From IMG/VR virus record IMGVR_UViG_3300042876_000378, positions 1 through 38,667 of that record: a stretch of 38,667 nucleotides of DNA. One strand, 5' to 3'. The position numbers were made by a program, and so were the translations under genes. Below are positions 1 through 8,677 of the stretch, piece by piece (the first letter of the stretch is position 1; each line of letters starts with the position of its first letter). The notes beneath the pieces were generated by a model. That model searched no databases. It saw only the letters and a list, made by a program, of their open reading frames with translations, and had not been told where the DNA came from. This DNA is from a virus.

Positions 1-222
1 GGCAACTCCAAGGGCTGGCGGCGCAACCGCATCCGCACCGCCACCGAGTTCACCGTCGACGCGCTCGGGCTCGACACGGCCGCCCGCGGCGTCAAGCTGG
101 AGGACCAGCGCCCCGACCTGATCATCATCGACGACGTCGACGCCCACGACGACAGCCCCGTCGTCACCGCCCGCAAGATCGACGCGCTCACCAAGAAGCT
201 GCTCCCGGCCGGCTCCGACGAC
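1..222. repeat. Contig-end overlap (left copy)
   Basis: Bases 1-222 repeat bases 38446-38667 in the same orientation. The only difference I see is A at 47 against G at 38492, which changes Glu to Gly in the terminase. The reading frame of the large terminase continues through the join, so this is most simply the overlap of a circular assembly: either a circular replicative form or circularly permuted virion ends. A true short direct terminal repeat is less likely, because the repeat lies inside a gene. Confidence 0.9.
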
Positions 223-1197
223 CTGGCCGTGCTCGGCATCCAGAACCTCGTCCAGCGCGACGGCATCTTCGCTCGCCTCGTCGACGGCAGGGCGCAGTTC
301 CTCGCCCGGCGCACCGTCTCGGGCCCAATCCCGGCAGTGCGCGGGCTGGTCGTTCACCACGAGGTGGGGGCCGATGGCCGCGGGCGTGACGTCGTGGTCG
401 CCGGCGAGCCGACATGGCCCGCCCAGACGCTGGCGAGGGTGCAGGAGAAGATCGACGACTGGGGGCTGGCGTCATTCCTCGCCGAAGCGCAGCACGACAT
501 GGGCAACAACGACGACGCTCTGTGGACGCGCGAGCAGCTCGCCCGGGTGCGCACCGCGCAGGAGGCCGAGTGGGACCGTGTCGTCGTCGGCGTCGACCCC
601 TCGGGTGGCAGCTCGTCGAGCAACGACGCCCAGGGCATCGTCGTCGCCGGCCGCATCGGCGATCTCGGCGTCGTACTCGAGGACGCCACGGTTCGGCTCC
701 CGCCGGCGGGGTGGGGCGACCGGGCGGTCACCGCATGGGACGATTGGGAGGCCGACGCCTTCGTCGTCGAGGTCAACTTCGGCGGCGACATGTGCGCCGA
801 CGTGCTGCGCTCGGCGCTGGAGCGCCGCTACGGCACGGTGCGCCAGGAGCAGACCCGCACCCTCGGCCAGGGGCAGGGCCGTGAGATGACGCTGTGGCTG
901 CCCAACGGGCGCACCGCTGTCATCCGCCTCATCTCGGCCAGCCGGGGCAAGCGCGCCCGCGCCGAGCCCGTCGCCGCCCTCTACGGCCGACCCGACGATC
1001 CGGCCACCTGGTCAACGTCGCGTGTGCACCATCTTGGGCACCTGGCCGAGCTGGAGGACGAGATGACGAGCTGGTCGCCGACAGCGACGTGGAGCCCCAA
1101 CCGCATGGACGCCGCCGTGTGGGCACTCACCGACCTGCTCCTCGACGCCCCACGTCGTGGTCGCCGTCGAGCCATCGTCGGGACGCACGCCGCATGA
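1..1197 (+). CDS. terL: Terminase large subunit, C-terminal part (joins 38011-38667)
   Basis: This is the 3' part of the DNA-packaging motor ATPase/nuclease; the 5' part is at 38011-38667. After circularisation the protein is about 543 residues, a normal length for TerL. This piece holds the Walker B-like LIIIDDVD (full-length residues about 185-192). The RuvC-like nuclease domain follows: VGVDPSGG gives the first acidic residue, DAFVVEVNFGGD the second, and MDAAVWALTDLL the last. The frame is open from base 1; the ATG at 229 is internal and not the start. Its TGA overlaps the portal ATG (ATGA at 1194-1197), so the two are translationally coupled. The single base difference between the two contig ends falls in this gene. 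Confidence 0.93.
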   Translation, partial: GNSKGWRRNRIRTATEFTVDALGLDTAARGVKLEDQRPDLIIIDDVDAHDDSPVVTARKIDALTKKLLPAGSDDLAVLGIQNLVQRDGIFARLVDGRAQFLARRTVSGPIPAVRGLVVHHEVGADGRGRDVVVAGEPTWPAQTLARVQEKIDDWGLASFLAEAQHDMGNNDDALWTREQLARVRTAQEAEWDRVVVGVDPSGGSSSSNDAQGIVVAGRIGDLGVVLEDATVRLPPAGWGDRAVTAWDDWEADAFVVEVNFGGDMCADVLRSALERRYGTVRQEQTRTLGQGQGREMTLWLPNGRTAVIRLISASRGKRARAEPVAALYGRPDDPATWSTSRVHHLGHLAELEDEMTSWSPTATWSPNRMDAAVWALTDLLLDAPRRGRRRAIVGTHAA

Positions 1198-3521
1198 CCG
1201 GCTCGGAGCTGGTGCTGTCATCGGGCGAGGTCGTGCCGGTGCGGGACCGTCGTGGCGAGCGTCGTGACCCGCGAGGGTCGACCAGGGTGCTCGGCTACGT
1301 CGCCCCGGGGCGTGAGCAGATCGACGAGTGGAACGCCGCCCAGGCCTTCCGATTCGGGGTCAACATGAACGTGATCGCCTACCGCTGCGTGCAGCTGCGT
1401 GCACGCGCCGCGGCGACCCCTCCGCTGGTCGCCGGGCGACGCAAGGGCGACGCGACGTCGATCAACCCGAACGCCCGCATCAGCCGGCTGCTCGGCCCGC
1501 CCCCTGGTGGACCGGCGCCGCACCTGTCGGCGGTGAAGCTGCTGCGCTGGACCCACGCCCAGAAGATCGTCACCGGCCGTCGAGCCTGGGAGATCGAGAC
1601 CGACGACAACGGCACACCGACGGCGTTCTGGCCGCTCGCCGCGTCGAGCCTGCGGGCAGTGCCCTCGACGGGCGGCACCGAGTGGTTCTCGTCGTTCCGC
1701 TACGGCAAGCCGTCCGACCCGGTGAAGTTCCGCCCCGACCAGGTGTTCTACGGGTGGGAACCGTCAGGGACCGACTTCCGCCAGGCCGAGAGCGAGCTGC
1801 AGGCGGCCCGCTTCGACCTGTCGCTGGTCACCCTGTGCGACCAGTACGGGCTGTCGTTCCTGCGCAACAACGCCGTGCCCGCGGCGGTCATCACCACCAC
1901 GCAGTTCCCCGACGAGAACGCCCGCCAGCGCTTCCTGCAGTCGTGGCAGGCCGAGTTCGGCGGTGCGGGCAACGCCGGCCGGGTGGCGCTCAACGAGGTC
2001 TCCGAGGACGGCGACGGGCCGGTGGGCGACTCGATCGACGTCAAGGTGCTCGGCCTCTCGGCCCGCGACTCGCGCCTGGTGGAGATGCGCAAGGACCTGG
2101 TGCACGAGATCGCCATCGCCCTCGGCACCCCGTTCAGCAAGCTCGACGCGTCGGGGCGGACCTACGAGAACGCCAGCCAGGAGGACCTCGACTGGTGGGA
2201 GACGACGATCCTGCCGGACCTGGTCGATCTCGAGGACGACATCAACATGCAGCTCGCCCCGCGCCTGGGCGACGAGGTGGTGTGGTTCGACCTGCGCAAC
2301 GTGCGCGCCCTGCAGCGCCGCGTGCAGCCGATCACGCAGACCGTCGGCGCCCCGTCGCTCGTGCAGGCGCAGCTGATGACGATCAACGAGGCGCGCACCG
2401 ACTACGGCCTCGAGCCGGTACCCGGCGGTGACCGGATGATGACCGTCGAGGAGATCCAGGCACTGCGCGGCGGGCAGGCCATGAGCGACACCGCCGCCCG
2501 CGATGCGCTGGCGGCCATCGAGGTCCGCATGGCCGAGCTGGAGACCCGCAGCGCCGAGCCGCCACCTGCCGACCCGCACGAGACCGCTGACGACACCCCT
2601 GTTGGCCCAGAGCAGCGCGAACTGGACCCGGAGGCGATCGAGGCCCGCCGTGCGCGCATCTGGCGCAGCACCGACGCCGCGGCGACCGTGCTGGAGGGGC
2701 GCTGGCAGCGGGCGATGCAGCGCCTGTTCGACCGCCAGCTCGACGCCACCATCGGTCGCCTCACCGGCAAGCGGGGCCGCCAGCTGCTGCGTGACGCCCG
2801 GGCCGCGGACGCCGCCGAGGTCTTCGACCCCGAGTTCTGGCGGGCCGAGACGAGGGCGCTTGCCGAGGACCTCTACGAGCAGGTGGTCGCCGCGTCGACC
2901 GCCGCGTTGGCGTCCCGGTTCGAGGTGGCCTTCGATCTGGCCGCACCGTGGGTCGCCGAGTTCATCGCCGCGCGCTCCAACCAACTCGCCGGCCAGGTCA
3001 CCCAGACCACCTACGAGGCGATCCAGCGCCAGCTCACCGACGGCGTCGGGCTCGGCGAGACGGTCGACGAGCTCGCCGAGCGGATCCGAACCCTGTTCCG
3101 CCAGACCTACGCCCGCCGCGCCGAGACCGTCGCTCGCACCGAGGTGATCTCGGCCTACAACGGCGCCGGCGCAACGGGTGCCGCCACGCTCCCCGCCGAC
3201 GTCGTCGCCGGCCAGGAGTGGATCGCCACACGTGACGCCCGCACTCGTGACGCCCACGCTTCCGCCGACGGCCAGATCGTCGCCGTCGGGGCGGGGTTCG
3301 TCGTCGGAGGGCAGGCGATGGCCTACCCGGGCGACCCGAACGCCGGTTCGGCGAACGTGGTGAACTGCCGCTGCACCGTCGCCTTCCTCACCCCCGACGA
3401 GATGGCCGAGCTGGGTCGTTCCCGCACCGTCGACACCCGCACGGCGCTCGCACTGCTGCGCCTCGTCGACGCCGGCGACTTCGACGAGCACCGTTTCCGC
3501 CGAGCCCTGGAGGCAGCATGA
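1194..3521 (+). CDS. Portal protein fused to MuF-like minor head protein
   Basis: A 775-residue protein. The first 430 or so residues look like an HK97-type portal, the dodecameric ring through which DNA enters the head: GVNMNVIAYRCV near the start, then SGRTYENASQEDLDWW and the helix-rich INEARTDYGLEPVPGGD. After an acidic, proline-rich linker (about residues 445-485) comes a MuF domain with ARTEVISAYN (about 646), WIATRDARTRDAH and the closing VNCRCTV (about 724). Usually these are two neighbouring genes; here they are one frame with no internal stop. The start is the ATG at 1194 overlapping the terminase stop; the open frame extends upstream but is antisense-like noise within terL. Its stop overlaps the protease ATG. 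Confidence 0.9.
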   Translation: MTGSELVLSSGEVVPVRDRRGERRDPRGSTRVLGYVAPGREQIDEWNAAQAFRFGVNMNVIAYRCVQLRARAAATPPLVAGRRKGDATSINPNARISRLLGPPPGGPAPHLSAVKLLRWTHAQKIVTGRRAWEIETDDNGTPTAFWPLAASSLRAVPSTGGTEWFSSFRYGKPSDPVKFRPDQVFYGWEPSGTDFRQAESELQAARFDLSLVTLCDQYGLSFLRNNAVPAAVITTTQFPDENARQRFLQSWQAEFGGAGNAGRVALNEVSEDGDGPVGDSIDVKVLGLSARDSRLVEMRKDLVHEIAIALGTPFSKLDASGRTYENASQEDLDWWETTILPDLVDLEDDINMQLAPRLGDEVVWFDLRNVRALQRRVQPITQTVGAPSLVQAQLMTINEARTDYGLEPVPGGDRMMTVEEIQALRGGQAMSDTAARDALAAIEVRMAELETRSAEPPPADPHETADDTPVGPEQRELDPEAIEARRARIWRSTDAAATVLEGRWQRAMQRLFDRQLDATIGRLTGKRGRQLLRDARAADAAEVFDPEFWRAETRALAEDLYEQVVAASTAALASRFEVAFDLAAPWVAEFIAARSNQLAGQVTQTTYEAIQRQLTDGVGLGETVDELAERIRTLFRQTYARRAETVARTEVISAYNGAGATGAATLPADVVAGQEWIATRDARTRDAHASADGQIVAVGAGFVVGGQAMAYPGDPNAGSANVVNCRCTVAFLTPDEMAELGRSRTVDTRTALALLRLVDAGDFDEHRFRRALEAA

Positions 3522-4306
3522 CCATCGAACGCCGCATCTACCGCGCCGAGTGGCGCGACGTCCCTGGCAGCAACGGCCGCCAGAAGTGGGCCACGGCCGT
3601 CACCTACGGCACCGTCGACGACTACGGCACCCTGTGGCGACCCGGGGTGTTCGACGAGGCGCTCGCCGAGCGCATGCCGACGATCCTCTACGGCCACGAC
3701 TGGTACGACCTGAACCACGTGCTCGGGGCCGGGATCGACTTCCGCCAGACCCCCGCGGAGGTCGGCCCCCCTGGCGTCGACGTGCTGTTCGAGTTCGCCG
3801 ACCCCGACGAGGTGCCCTCGGCCCGGTTGGCGATGCGACTCCTCGACCCGAACGCGACGAGCAAGGGCCCGGTGTTGCGCGACGTCTCGGTCGGCTTCGA
3901 GCGGCGGGAGTGGATGTGCCGCGACGCGCTGACCGCCGAGCAGCTCGCCGCGGGCGCCGAGGAGGAGATGATCAAGGCGGGCATGGACGAGCTGAGCCTG
4001 GTGGTGCGCGGCGCAGTGCCGGGCGCGCAGGTCCGCAGTCGTCGCGGCACGATCGACCTCGACGCGGTGGTCGAGATCGCCAAGCGCAAGGCCGCCGGCG
4101 ACATCACCGACGCCGAAGCCGCCGAGGCCGTGAAGCTGCTCTCCGGAGAGACCCCGCCGCCACCGAAGGCCGACCCCGAGCCCGACGCCGAAGCGGCTGC
4201 CGCGGAGGCCGCCAGGTTGGCCGCCGAAGCCGCCGAGGCCGAGCAGGCGCTCGTCACCGACGTCGACGAGGCGCTCGCCCTGGTGCTCGGCCGCTCCCGC
4301 CGCTGA
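3518..4306 (+). CDS. Prohead protease with C-terminal alanine-rich extension
   Basis: A 262-residue HK97-family prohead protease, which cleaves the capsid precursor and itself during head maturation. His60 in YGHD and Ser124 in RDVSVGF are the likely catalytic pair, in the usual spacing for the family. Residues from about 185 onward are almost all Ala/Glu with a proline patch (TPPPPKADPEPD). This resembles a coiled-coil scaffold tail, and no separate scaffold gene is visible nearby, so the scaffolding role may lie here (inference). ATG overlaps the portal-MuF TGA. Confidence 0.87.
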   Translation: MTIERRIYRAEWRDVPGSNGRQKWATAVTYGTVDDYGTLWRPGVFDEALAERMPTILYGHDWYDLNHVLGAGIDFRQTPAEVGPPGVDVLFEFADPDEVPSARLAMRLLDPNATSKGPVLRDVSVGFERREWMCRDALTAEQLAAGAEEEMIKAGMDELSLVVRGAVPGAQVRSRRGTIDLDAVVEIAKRKAAGDITDAEAAEAVKLLSGETPPPPKADPEPDAEAAAAEAARLAAEAAEAEQALVTDVDEALALVLGRSRR

Positions 4307-4331
4307 CGTTCCCCTACACAAGGAGAAAGCC

Positions 4332-4586
4332 ATGCCCAAACCGACCATCGACCCGATCGTGGCCGCCCTCGACAGCGCGCTCCCGACGGCCGGCGGCCAG
4401 CGGCCCAAGTTGCTGGTCCTGTACGGCGACCGACCCGAAGTGCTCGAGGCCGTCGTTCGTGCCCGCACCAGCCGAGGACTGTCCTACGAGGCGATCGCCA
4501 AGGTGTTGACCAAGAACGCACCCGAGGGTGAGTCCGTGAGCGCGGGAGCGGTGAAGAAATGGCTCGACGCCCAGTCGATCCACTGA
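4332..4586 (+). CDS. Small helix-turn-helix-like protein
   Basis: An 84-residue protein of unknown function, preceded by a good ribosome-binding site (AAGGAGA at 4320-4326). The C-terminal half (RARTSRGLSYEAIAKVLTK...VSAGAVKKWLDAQ) reads like a helix-turn-helix with a recognition helix, so DNA binding is plausible. It ends 28 bases inside the following phosphoesterase gene, a longer overlap than elsewhere in this genome. It begins the cargo inserted between the protease and the capsid gene. Confidence 0.7.
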   Translation: MPKPTIDPIVAALDSALPTAGGQRPKLLVLYGDRPEVLEAVVRARTSRGLSYEAIAKVLTKNAPEGESVSAGAVKKWLDAQSIH

Positions 4587-5587
4587 GCGATCCGCTCGCT
4601 GCGGCGCTCGATGCCGAGACGCCCGAGCTGGCGGCCCTGCGGGAGGCGAACCAGCGGCTCACCCGGCAACTGATCGAGGCGCAGGCACGCACGAACATCC
4701 TCGTCGACACGGTGTATCGCGCCGCCTATGACGCCGCGGTGACCATCGGCCACCCACCCAAGGTGCCCAAGCCGCTCAAGGCTCGCACGACCACCCTCGA
4801 TCCACACCATGCGCTGATCCACACCACCGACTGGCAGGGCGGCAAGCGCACCGTCGACTACGACCTCGAGGTGCTGGAGCGCCGGCTGCGCCAGATGATG
4901 GACAAGGTGGCCACCCTCACCCAGCGCCACGGCCATCCGGTCCCTGAGGCCACGATCCTGTTCGGTGGCGACGACATCGAGGGCGTCAACATCTTCCCGA
5001 CGCAGCCGTTCGAGATCCACGCCGGTCTCTACGAGCAGGTCTTCGCGGTGGTGCGGCTCAAGCGGATGGTGGTCGATCATGCGCTGTCGATCTACGACCG
5101 CGTCACGGTGCGCCGCAAGTGGGGCAACCACGGCCGCATCGGTCGCTTCGGTGAGCTGCCCGACACCGACAACTTGGACCTGATGGCCGACGCGTTCGCC
5201 GCCGAGGCGTATCGGGACGACCCGCGCGTCGAGTGGCACACCGCCAACCTCGACTACGTGCAGCAGTTCCACATCGGCAACTACCACGCCGCACTGCTGC
5301 ACGGCAACGAGTTCTACAAGTCGTTCTCGGCTCAGCGCATCACCCAGAAGGTGACGGCGTGGCAGACGATCTACGGCTTCGGCGACGTGTACATGGGCCA
5401 CTTCCATCGCTCGGACGTCTACGGTCTGCCGAACGGGACGAAGGTGTACATGACCGGCAGCCCCGAGAGCAGCAACAGCTACGCGGCGGACATGCTCGCC
5501 GCCCAGTCGAAGCCCTCGCAGCGACTCCACTTCATCGACCCGCAGGCCGGCCGCGTGCAGTCCGAGCACGTCCTGCAGCTCGACTGA
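4559..5587 (+). CDS. Metallophosphoesterase (calcineurin/Mre11-like fold)
   Basis: A 342-residue protein with the ordered metal-binding motifs of the calcineurin-like phosphoesterase superfamily: TTDWQ (Asp91, Gln93 in place of the usual His), FGGDD (Asp138), GNHGR (Asn190, His191), LLHGN (His248) and MGHFH (His281, His283). The N-terminal 60 residues are helical and may be a coiled coil. The substrate cannot be read from sequence: Mre11-type nucleases and nucleotide or protein phosphatases share these motifs. It stands between head genes and the glycan genes rather than with replication, which makes a DNA-repair role less obvious. The start at 4559 overlaps the previous gene; a slightly later start is possible. 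Confidence 0.82.
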   Translation: MARRPVDPLSDPLAAALDAETPELAALREANQRLTRQLIEAQARTNILVDTVYRAAYDAAVTIGHPPKVPKPLKARTTTLDPHHALIHTTDWQGGKRTVDYDLEVLERRLRQMMDKVATLTQRHGHPVPEATILFGGDDIEGVNIFPTQPFEIHAGLYEQVFAVVRLKRMVVDHALSIYDRVTVRRKWGNHGRIGRFGELPDTDNLDLMADAFAAEAYRDDPRVEWHTANLDYVQQFHIGNYHAALLHGNEFYKSFSAQRITQKVTAWQTIYGFGDVYMGHFHRSDVYGLPNGTKVYMTGSPESSNSYAADMLAAQSKPSQRLHFIDPQAGRVQSEHVLQLD

Positions 5588-5590
5588 CCG

Positions 5591-5758
5591 ATGAGTGAGC
5601 CGATCGTGGTCCTGGCGGCCGAGACGAACCGACGCCTGCGCATCGCCCCGCATGAGGCTCAGGTGCTGGCCGACGTGTTGCGTCGTGTCATCCCCCGATC
5701 CGATGAGGAGCGTGTCGTGCTGCCCGAGCTCGTGCAGCGCCTGGAGCGGATGCGCTGA
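5591..5758 (+). CDS. Small hypothetical protein (55 aa)
   Basis: A 55-residue frame beginning at ATG 5591, three bases after the phosphoesterase stop, and ending at TGA 5756. It is charged and helical (many Arg and Glu; ending VLPELVQRLERMR) with no recognisable motif. Tight packing between two convincing genes and normal codon use support it. I do not recognise a family. Confidence 0.6.
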   Translation: MSEPIVVLAAETNRRLRIAPHEAQVLADVLRRVIPRSDEERVVLPELVQRLERMR

Positions 5759-5786
5759 GGTCAACAGCGACGCCGACGATGGCGTC

Positions 5787-6866
5787 GTGACAGCATCTCC
5801 GACGATCCGCGTCTACCCAGCCGACCTGGGTGGGTGCGGCTTCCACCGCATCATCTGGCCCGCCGAGTCGCTCGCCCGCAGCGGCGCACCCGTGACCGTC
5901 GTGCGCCCCGACGCCCCCGACGACGAGCAGATCCAGGCCACCTGGTGGAACGACGACGACGGCACTCGCCGTCTCGTCGGCGTCGCCCCGGTTGAGGCCG
6001 ACGTCGTCGTGCTGCAACGACCACTGACCGACACCCTCGCCGAGGCCATCCCCCGACTGCAGGCCCAGGGCGTGCGTGTCGTGGTCGAGATCGACGACGA
6101 CTTCGAGGCCATCTCCCGGCGCAACGTGTCGTGGCCGTCGGTCGACCCGATGCGTTCACCGCGCCGCAACCGCACCCACCTGCGTCATGCCTGCGAGCTG
6201 GCCGACCTGGTGGTCTGCTCGACGCCGGCGCTGGCCGAGCGCTACGGCAGCCACGGCAGGGTGCGCGTGGTGCGCAACCGGGTGCCATCGCACTACCTCG
6301 GCCTCGAGGCCGCACGCGACAAGGTGCCGACCGTCGGCTGGTCGGGTTCGATCGAGACCCACCCCGACGACCTCCAGGTGACCGGTGGCGGCGTCGCCCG
6401 GGCGCTGCTGCGCGCCGGGGGGCGCTTCGGCGTGGTCGGCACCGGCAAAGGCGTACAGCGGGCCCTCGGGCTGGCCGTGCCGCCGGTGGCCACCGGCTGG
6501 CTACCGATCGAGGCCTACCCGCGAGCGTTGGCGATGCTCGACGTCGGCATCGTGCCGTTGGAGCTGACGCCGTTCAACGAGGCGAAATCCGCGCTCAAGC
6601 TGATGGAGATGGCTGCGCTCGGCGTGGTCCCGGTGGTGTCACCGACGGCCGAGAACGTGCGGCTCGCCGCCGACGTGGGCGCCATCGTCGCCGAGACCCC
6701 GCGGGCATGGGGGGGTGTGCTCAAGCGCCTCCTGCGTGACGGGGCGTGGCGCCAGGAGCAGGGCGAACGCGTCCGCCAAGGGATGCGCCGGCACACCATC
6801 GAGGGCAACGCGGGGGAGTGGTTCGACGCCTGGGCCTCGGCGGTCAACACCCCCTGCGCAGCATGA
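5787..6866 (+). CDS. Glycosyltransferase, GT-B fold (GT4-like)
   Basis: A protein of about 359 residues that probably transfers a sugar from an activated nucleotide donor. The C-terminal half has the typical GT-B layout: VGWSGS after the linker (about 193), FGVVGTG (about 214-220), ATGWLP, and the donor-site stretch FNEAKSALKLMEMAALGVVPVV (about 263-284), which carries the E-x7-E-like pattern. EIDDDFEAI (about 101) sits in the N-terminal domain. I chose GTG 5787, just before the first folded strand (IRVYPAD); the frame is open further upstream but that would overlap the preceding small gene. It is followed by a second glycosyltransferase, a methyltransferase and an epimerase, so it belongs to a sugar-modification cluster inside the head operon. 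Confidence 0.85.
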   Translation: MTASPTIRVYPADLGGCGFHRIIWPAESLARSGAPVTVVRPDAPDDEQIQATWWNDDDGTRRLVGVAPVEADVVVLQRPLTDTLAEAIPRLQAQGVRVVVEIDDDFEAISRRNVSWPSVDPMRSPRRNRTHLRHACELADLVVCSTPALAERYGSHGRVRVVRNRVPSHYLGLEAARDKVPTVGWSGSIETHPDDLQVTGGGVARALLRAGGRFGVVGTGKGVQRALGLAVPPVATGWLPIEAYPRALAMLDVGIVPLELTPFNEAKSALKLMEMAALGVVPVVSPTAENVRLAADVGAIVAETPRAWGGVLKRLLRDGAWRQEQGERVRQGMRRHTIEGNAGEWFDAWASAVNTPCAA

Positions 6867-6870
6867 CGCC

Positions 6871-7629
6871 GTGACAGCAACCAATGACGCGGAGGCCATT
6901 GAGCCGACCGCCGCCCGCAAGAAGATCGTCGTCGGCACCACGCTGCCGGCGATGGCGATGGGAGACCCCGACGCTTGGTCGTCGTGGCTCAAGCACCACG
7001 ACCGGCAGGCAGCGATGGCCGACGACCTCGGCTACGACCTGAGGCACTTCGCCGCCATCCAGCTCGACGGGCGGGGCCTGGAGCCGTTCCACGAGCTGCA
7101 GCAACAGCTCACCCACGTCGTCGACGGGGAGTGGTGGACGTACAGCCTCGACGACGGCCGCACGGCGATCACGATGACGAACCGCTGGCGCCACATCACC
7201 TTCGGCCAGAACCTCGTCGTCGAGTACTGCCAGAGCGACCCCGACGTCGAGTGGCTGCTGTTCCTGGCCGCCGACTGCGCCGCCCCGAGCGACATCGTGC
7301 CGCGCATGCTGGAGATGGGCCACCCGCTCGTCGCCCCCTACATCGCCACCTACGGCCTGCGCGGCAGCCCGGTGTCGGGCTTCGACTACCCGGTCGAGGA
7401 TGCGATGGCGAGCGCGGCGGCGCTGATGATCCACCGCAGTGTGTTCCGGCGCATCCGCTGGCGCTGGGACCTCGACGACGGCATGAGTGACGACCCGTGC
7501 TACCACCACGACGCGAAGACGCTGCTCGGCGTGCCGACCTACGTGCGGATGGACGTGCAGGCCCGCCATTACCCGGAGGCGGTCGGCGACTACGAGAGCC
7601 GCGGCTACGACACGACGGTGGTGCGGTGA
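6871..7629 (+). CDS. Glycosyltransferase-like protein, GT-A/GT2 type
   Basis: A protein of about 252 residues from GTG 6871. The core DPDVEWLLFLAADCAAPSDIV resembles the strand, DxD-like turn and helix of GT2-type glycosyltransferases. It is followed by HPLVAPYIA and ASAAALMIHRSVF, which match the pattern of phage and bacterial proteins annotated as glycosyltransferases. A true DxD is not clear (ADCAAPSD), so donor specificity and even activity are inferred. It starts four bases after the previous stop and shares GTGA with the methyltransferase downstream. Confidence 0.7.
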   Translation: MTATNDAEAIEPTAARKKIVVGTTLPAMAMGDPDAWSSWLKHHDRQAAMADDLGYDLRHFAAIQLDGRGLEPFHELQQQLTHVVDGEWWTYSLDDGRTAITMTNRWRHITFGQNLVVEYCQSDPDVEWLLFLAADCAAPSDIVPRMLEMGHPLVAPYIATYGLRGSPVSGFDYPVEDAMASAAALMIHRSVFRRIRWRWDLDDGMSDDPCYHHDAKTLLGVPTYVRMDVQARHYPEAVGDYESRGYDTTVVR

Positions 7630-8219
7630 GGCGCGAGCGGCTGCGCCCGATGCCCAGCGCCGAGCAGCTGGCGGCGATGTACCCGTTCCCGCACGATCAC
7701 CGCATCTACGGGCGCGGGCACCACGAGCGGGTCGAGGCGACGATCATGCTGGCCGAGGTGACGATCCCTGCGGACGACCGGCGCATGGTCGCCGACCTGT
7801 CGTGCGGGAACGGGGTGATCGCCCGGCGGATCTGCACGAGCCGTCCCGGCGGGCTGCACCTCGGTGACTTCGCCGGGGCCGAGATCAACAGCGGCGAGTT
7901 CGGCTACCTCGGCGCGGTCGAGGAGACGATCACGCTGCTGCCGCTGGTCGACGTGTTCATCAGCTCCGAGACGATCGAGCACCTCGACGACCCTGGCGCC
8001 GTGCTCGCCCTGGCCCGCACGAAGGCAGAACGCCTCTTGCTGTCGACCCCGCTGGAATGCTGGGGGGACACCAACGGCGAGCACCTGTGGGCCTGGGACC
8101 GCGAAGGCGTCGAGGACCTGTGCGCACGCGCCGGGTGGACCGAGACGCTCACGTTCACCAACGTCGACAGCACTGCCTGGGGCGAGCCGTACAACTACGG
8201 GATCTGGGTGCTGCAATGA
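7626..8219 (+). CDS. SAM-dependent methyltransferase (class I)
   Basis: A 197-residue protein starting at GTG 7626, overlapping the previous stop. Motif I is DLSCGNG (about residues 57-63), the S-adenosylmethionine loop. The acidic residue of motif II lies near [25 protein letters not shown] is the post-motif stretch common in small-molecule and sugar O-methyltransferases, and the fold closes with LLLSTPLE. Given the neighbours, methylation of a sugar or of a glycan end is the best guess; DNA methylation is less likely, because no (D/N)PPY motif is seen. Confidence 0.82.
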   Translation: MRRERLRPMPSAEQLAAMYPFPHDHRIYGRGHHERVEATIMLAEVTIPADDRRMVADLSCGNGVIARRICTSRPGGLHLGDFAGAEINSGEFGYLGAVEETITLLPLVDVFISSETIEHLDDPGAVLALARTKAERLLLSTPLECWGDTNGEHLWAWDREGVEDLCARAGWTETLTFTNVDSTAWGEPYNYGIWVLQ

Positions 8220-8677
8220 GAACGGCGCTGGTCACCTGCGCCTGCGGGACGATGTTCCACACAACCGCCAAGCGGCTCGCTGCCGGTCGTGGGAAGTTCT
8301 GCTCGCGAGCATGCCACTACGCCAACGCGCACCGGCCAAGCGGTCTGAAATACAACCTCGTTGCGCCCAACCCGACGCAGTTCCCGTTGATGCATGGCAT
8401 GACGAACACACCGACCTATCGGTCGTGGGTCGCAATGCGAAGGCGATGCCGAATCGAGCCCCGTTACGTCGATCGCGGGATCGAGGTCTGCGATCGGTGG
8501 ATCGACTCGTTCGAGAACTTCTTGGCAGACATGGGCGAGCGGCCAGTCGGACGCACGCTCGATCGCATCGACAACGACGGAAACTACGAGCCGGCCAATT
8601 GCCGATGGGCGACGCCGAGCGAGCAGGCACAGAACCGTCGCAACCCATGGATCGCTCGGAGGGCCAACGCAGCATGA
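8216..8677 (+). CDS. HNH homing endonuclease
   Basis: A 153-residue protein of a free-standing phage HNH type. The N-terminus has a zinc-knuckle-like CxC...CSRAC (residues 8-33). The rest follows the well-known order [49 protein letters not shown], then an NRR-type end. It is wedged between methyltransferase and epimerase, with ATGA overlaps at both ends. Its G+C looks lower than that of its neighbours, suggesting recent arrival. It probably has no role in glycan chemistry and instead promotes its own spread. Confidence 0.88.
   Translation: MRTALVTCACGTMFHTTAKRLAAGRGKFCSRACHYANAHRPSGLKYNLVAPNPTQFPLMHGMTNTPTYRSWVAMRRRCRIEPRYVDRGIEVCDRWIDSFENFLADMGERPVGRTLDRIDNDGNYEPANCRWATPSEQAQNRRNPWIARRANAA

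Noticed and set aside
1-222. Short direct terminal repeat of the virion genome
   Set aside because: The repeat lies in the middle of the large terminase gene and the frame is continuous across the join, so an assembly overlap of a circular map is simpler.
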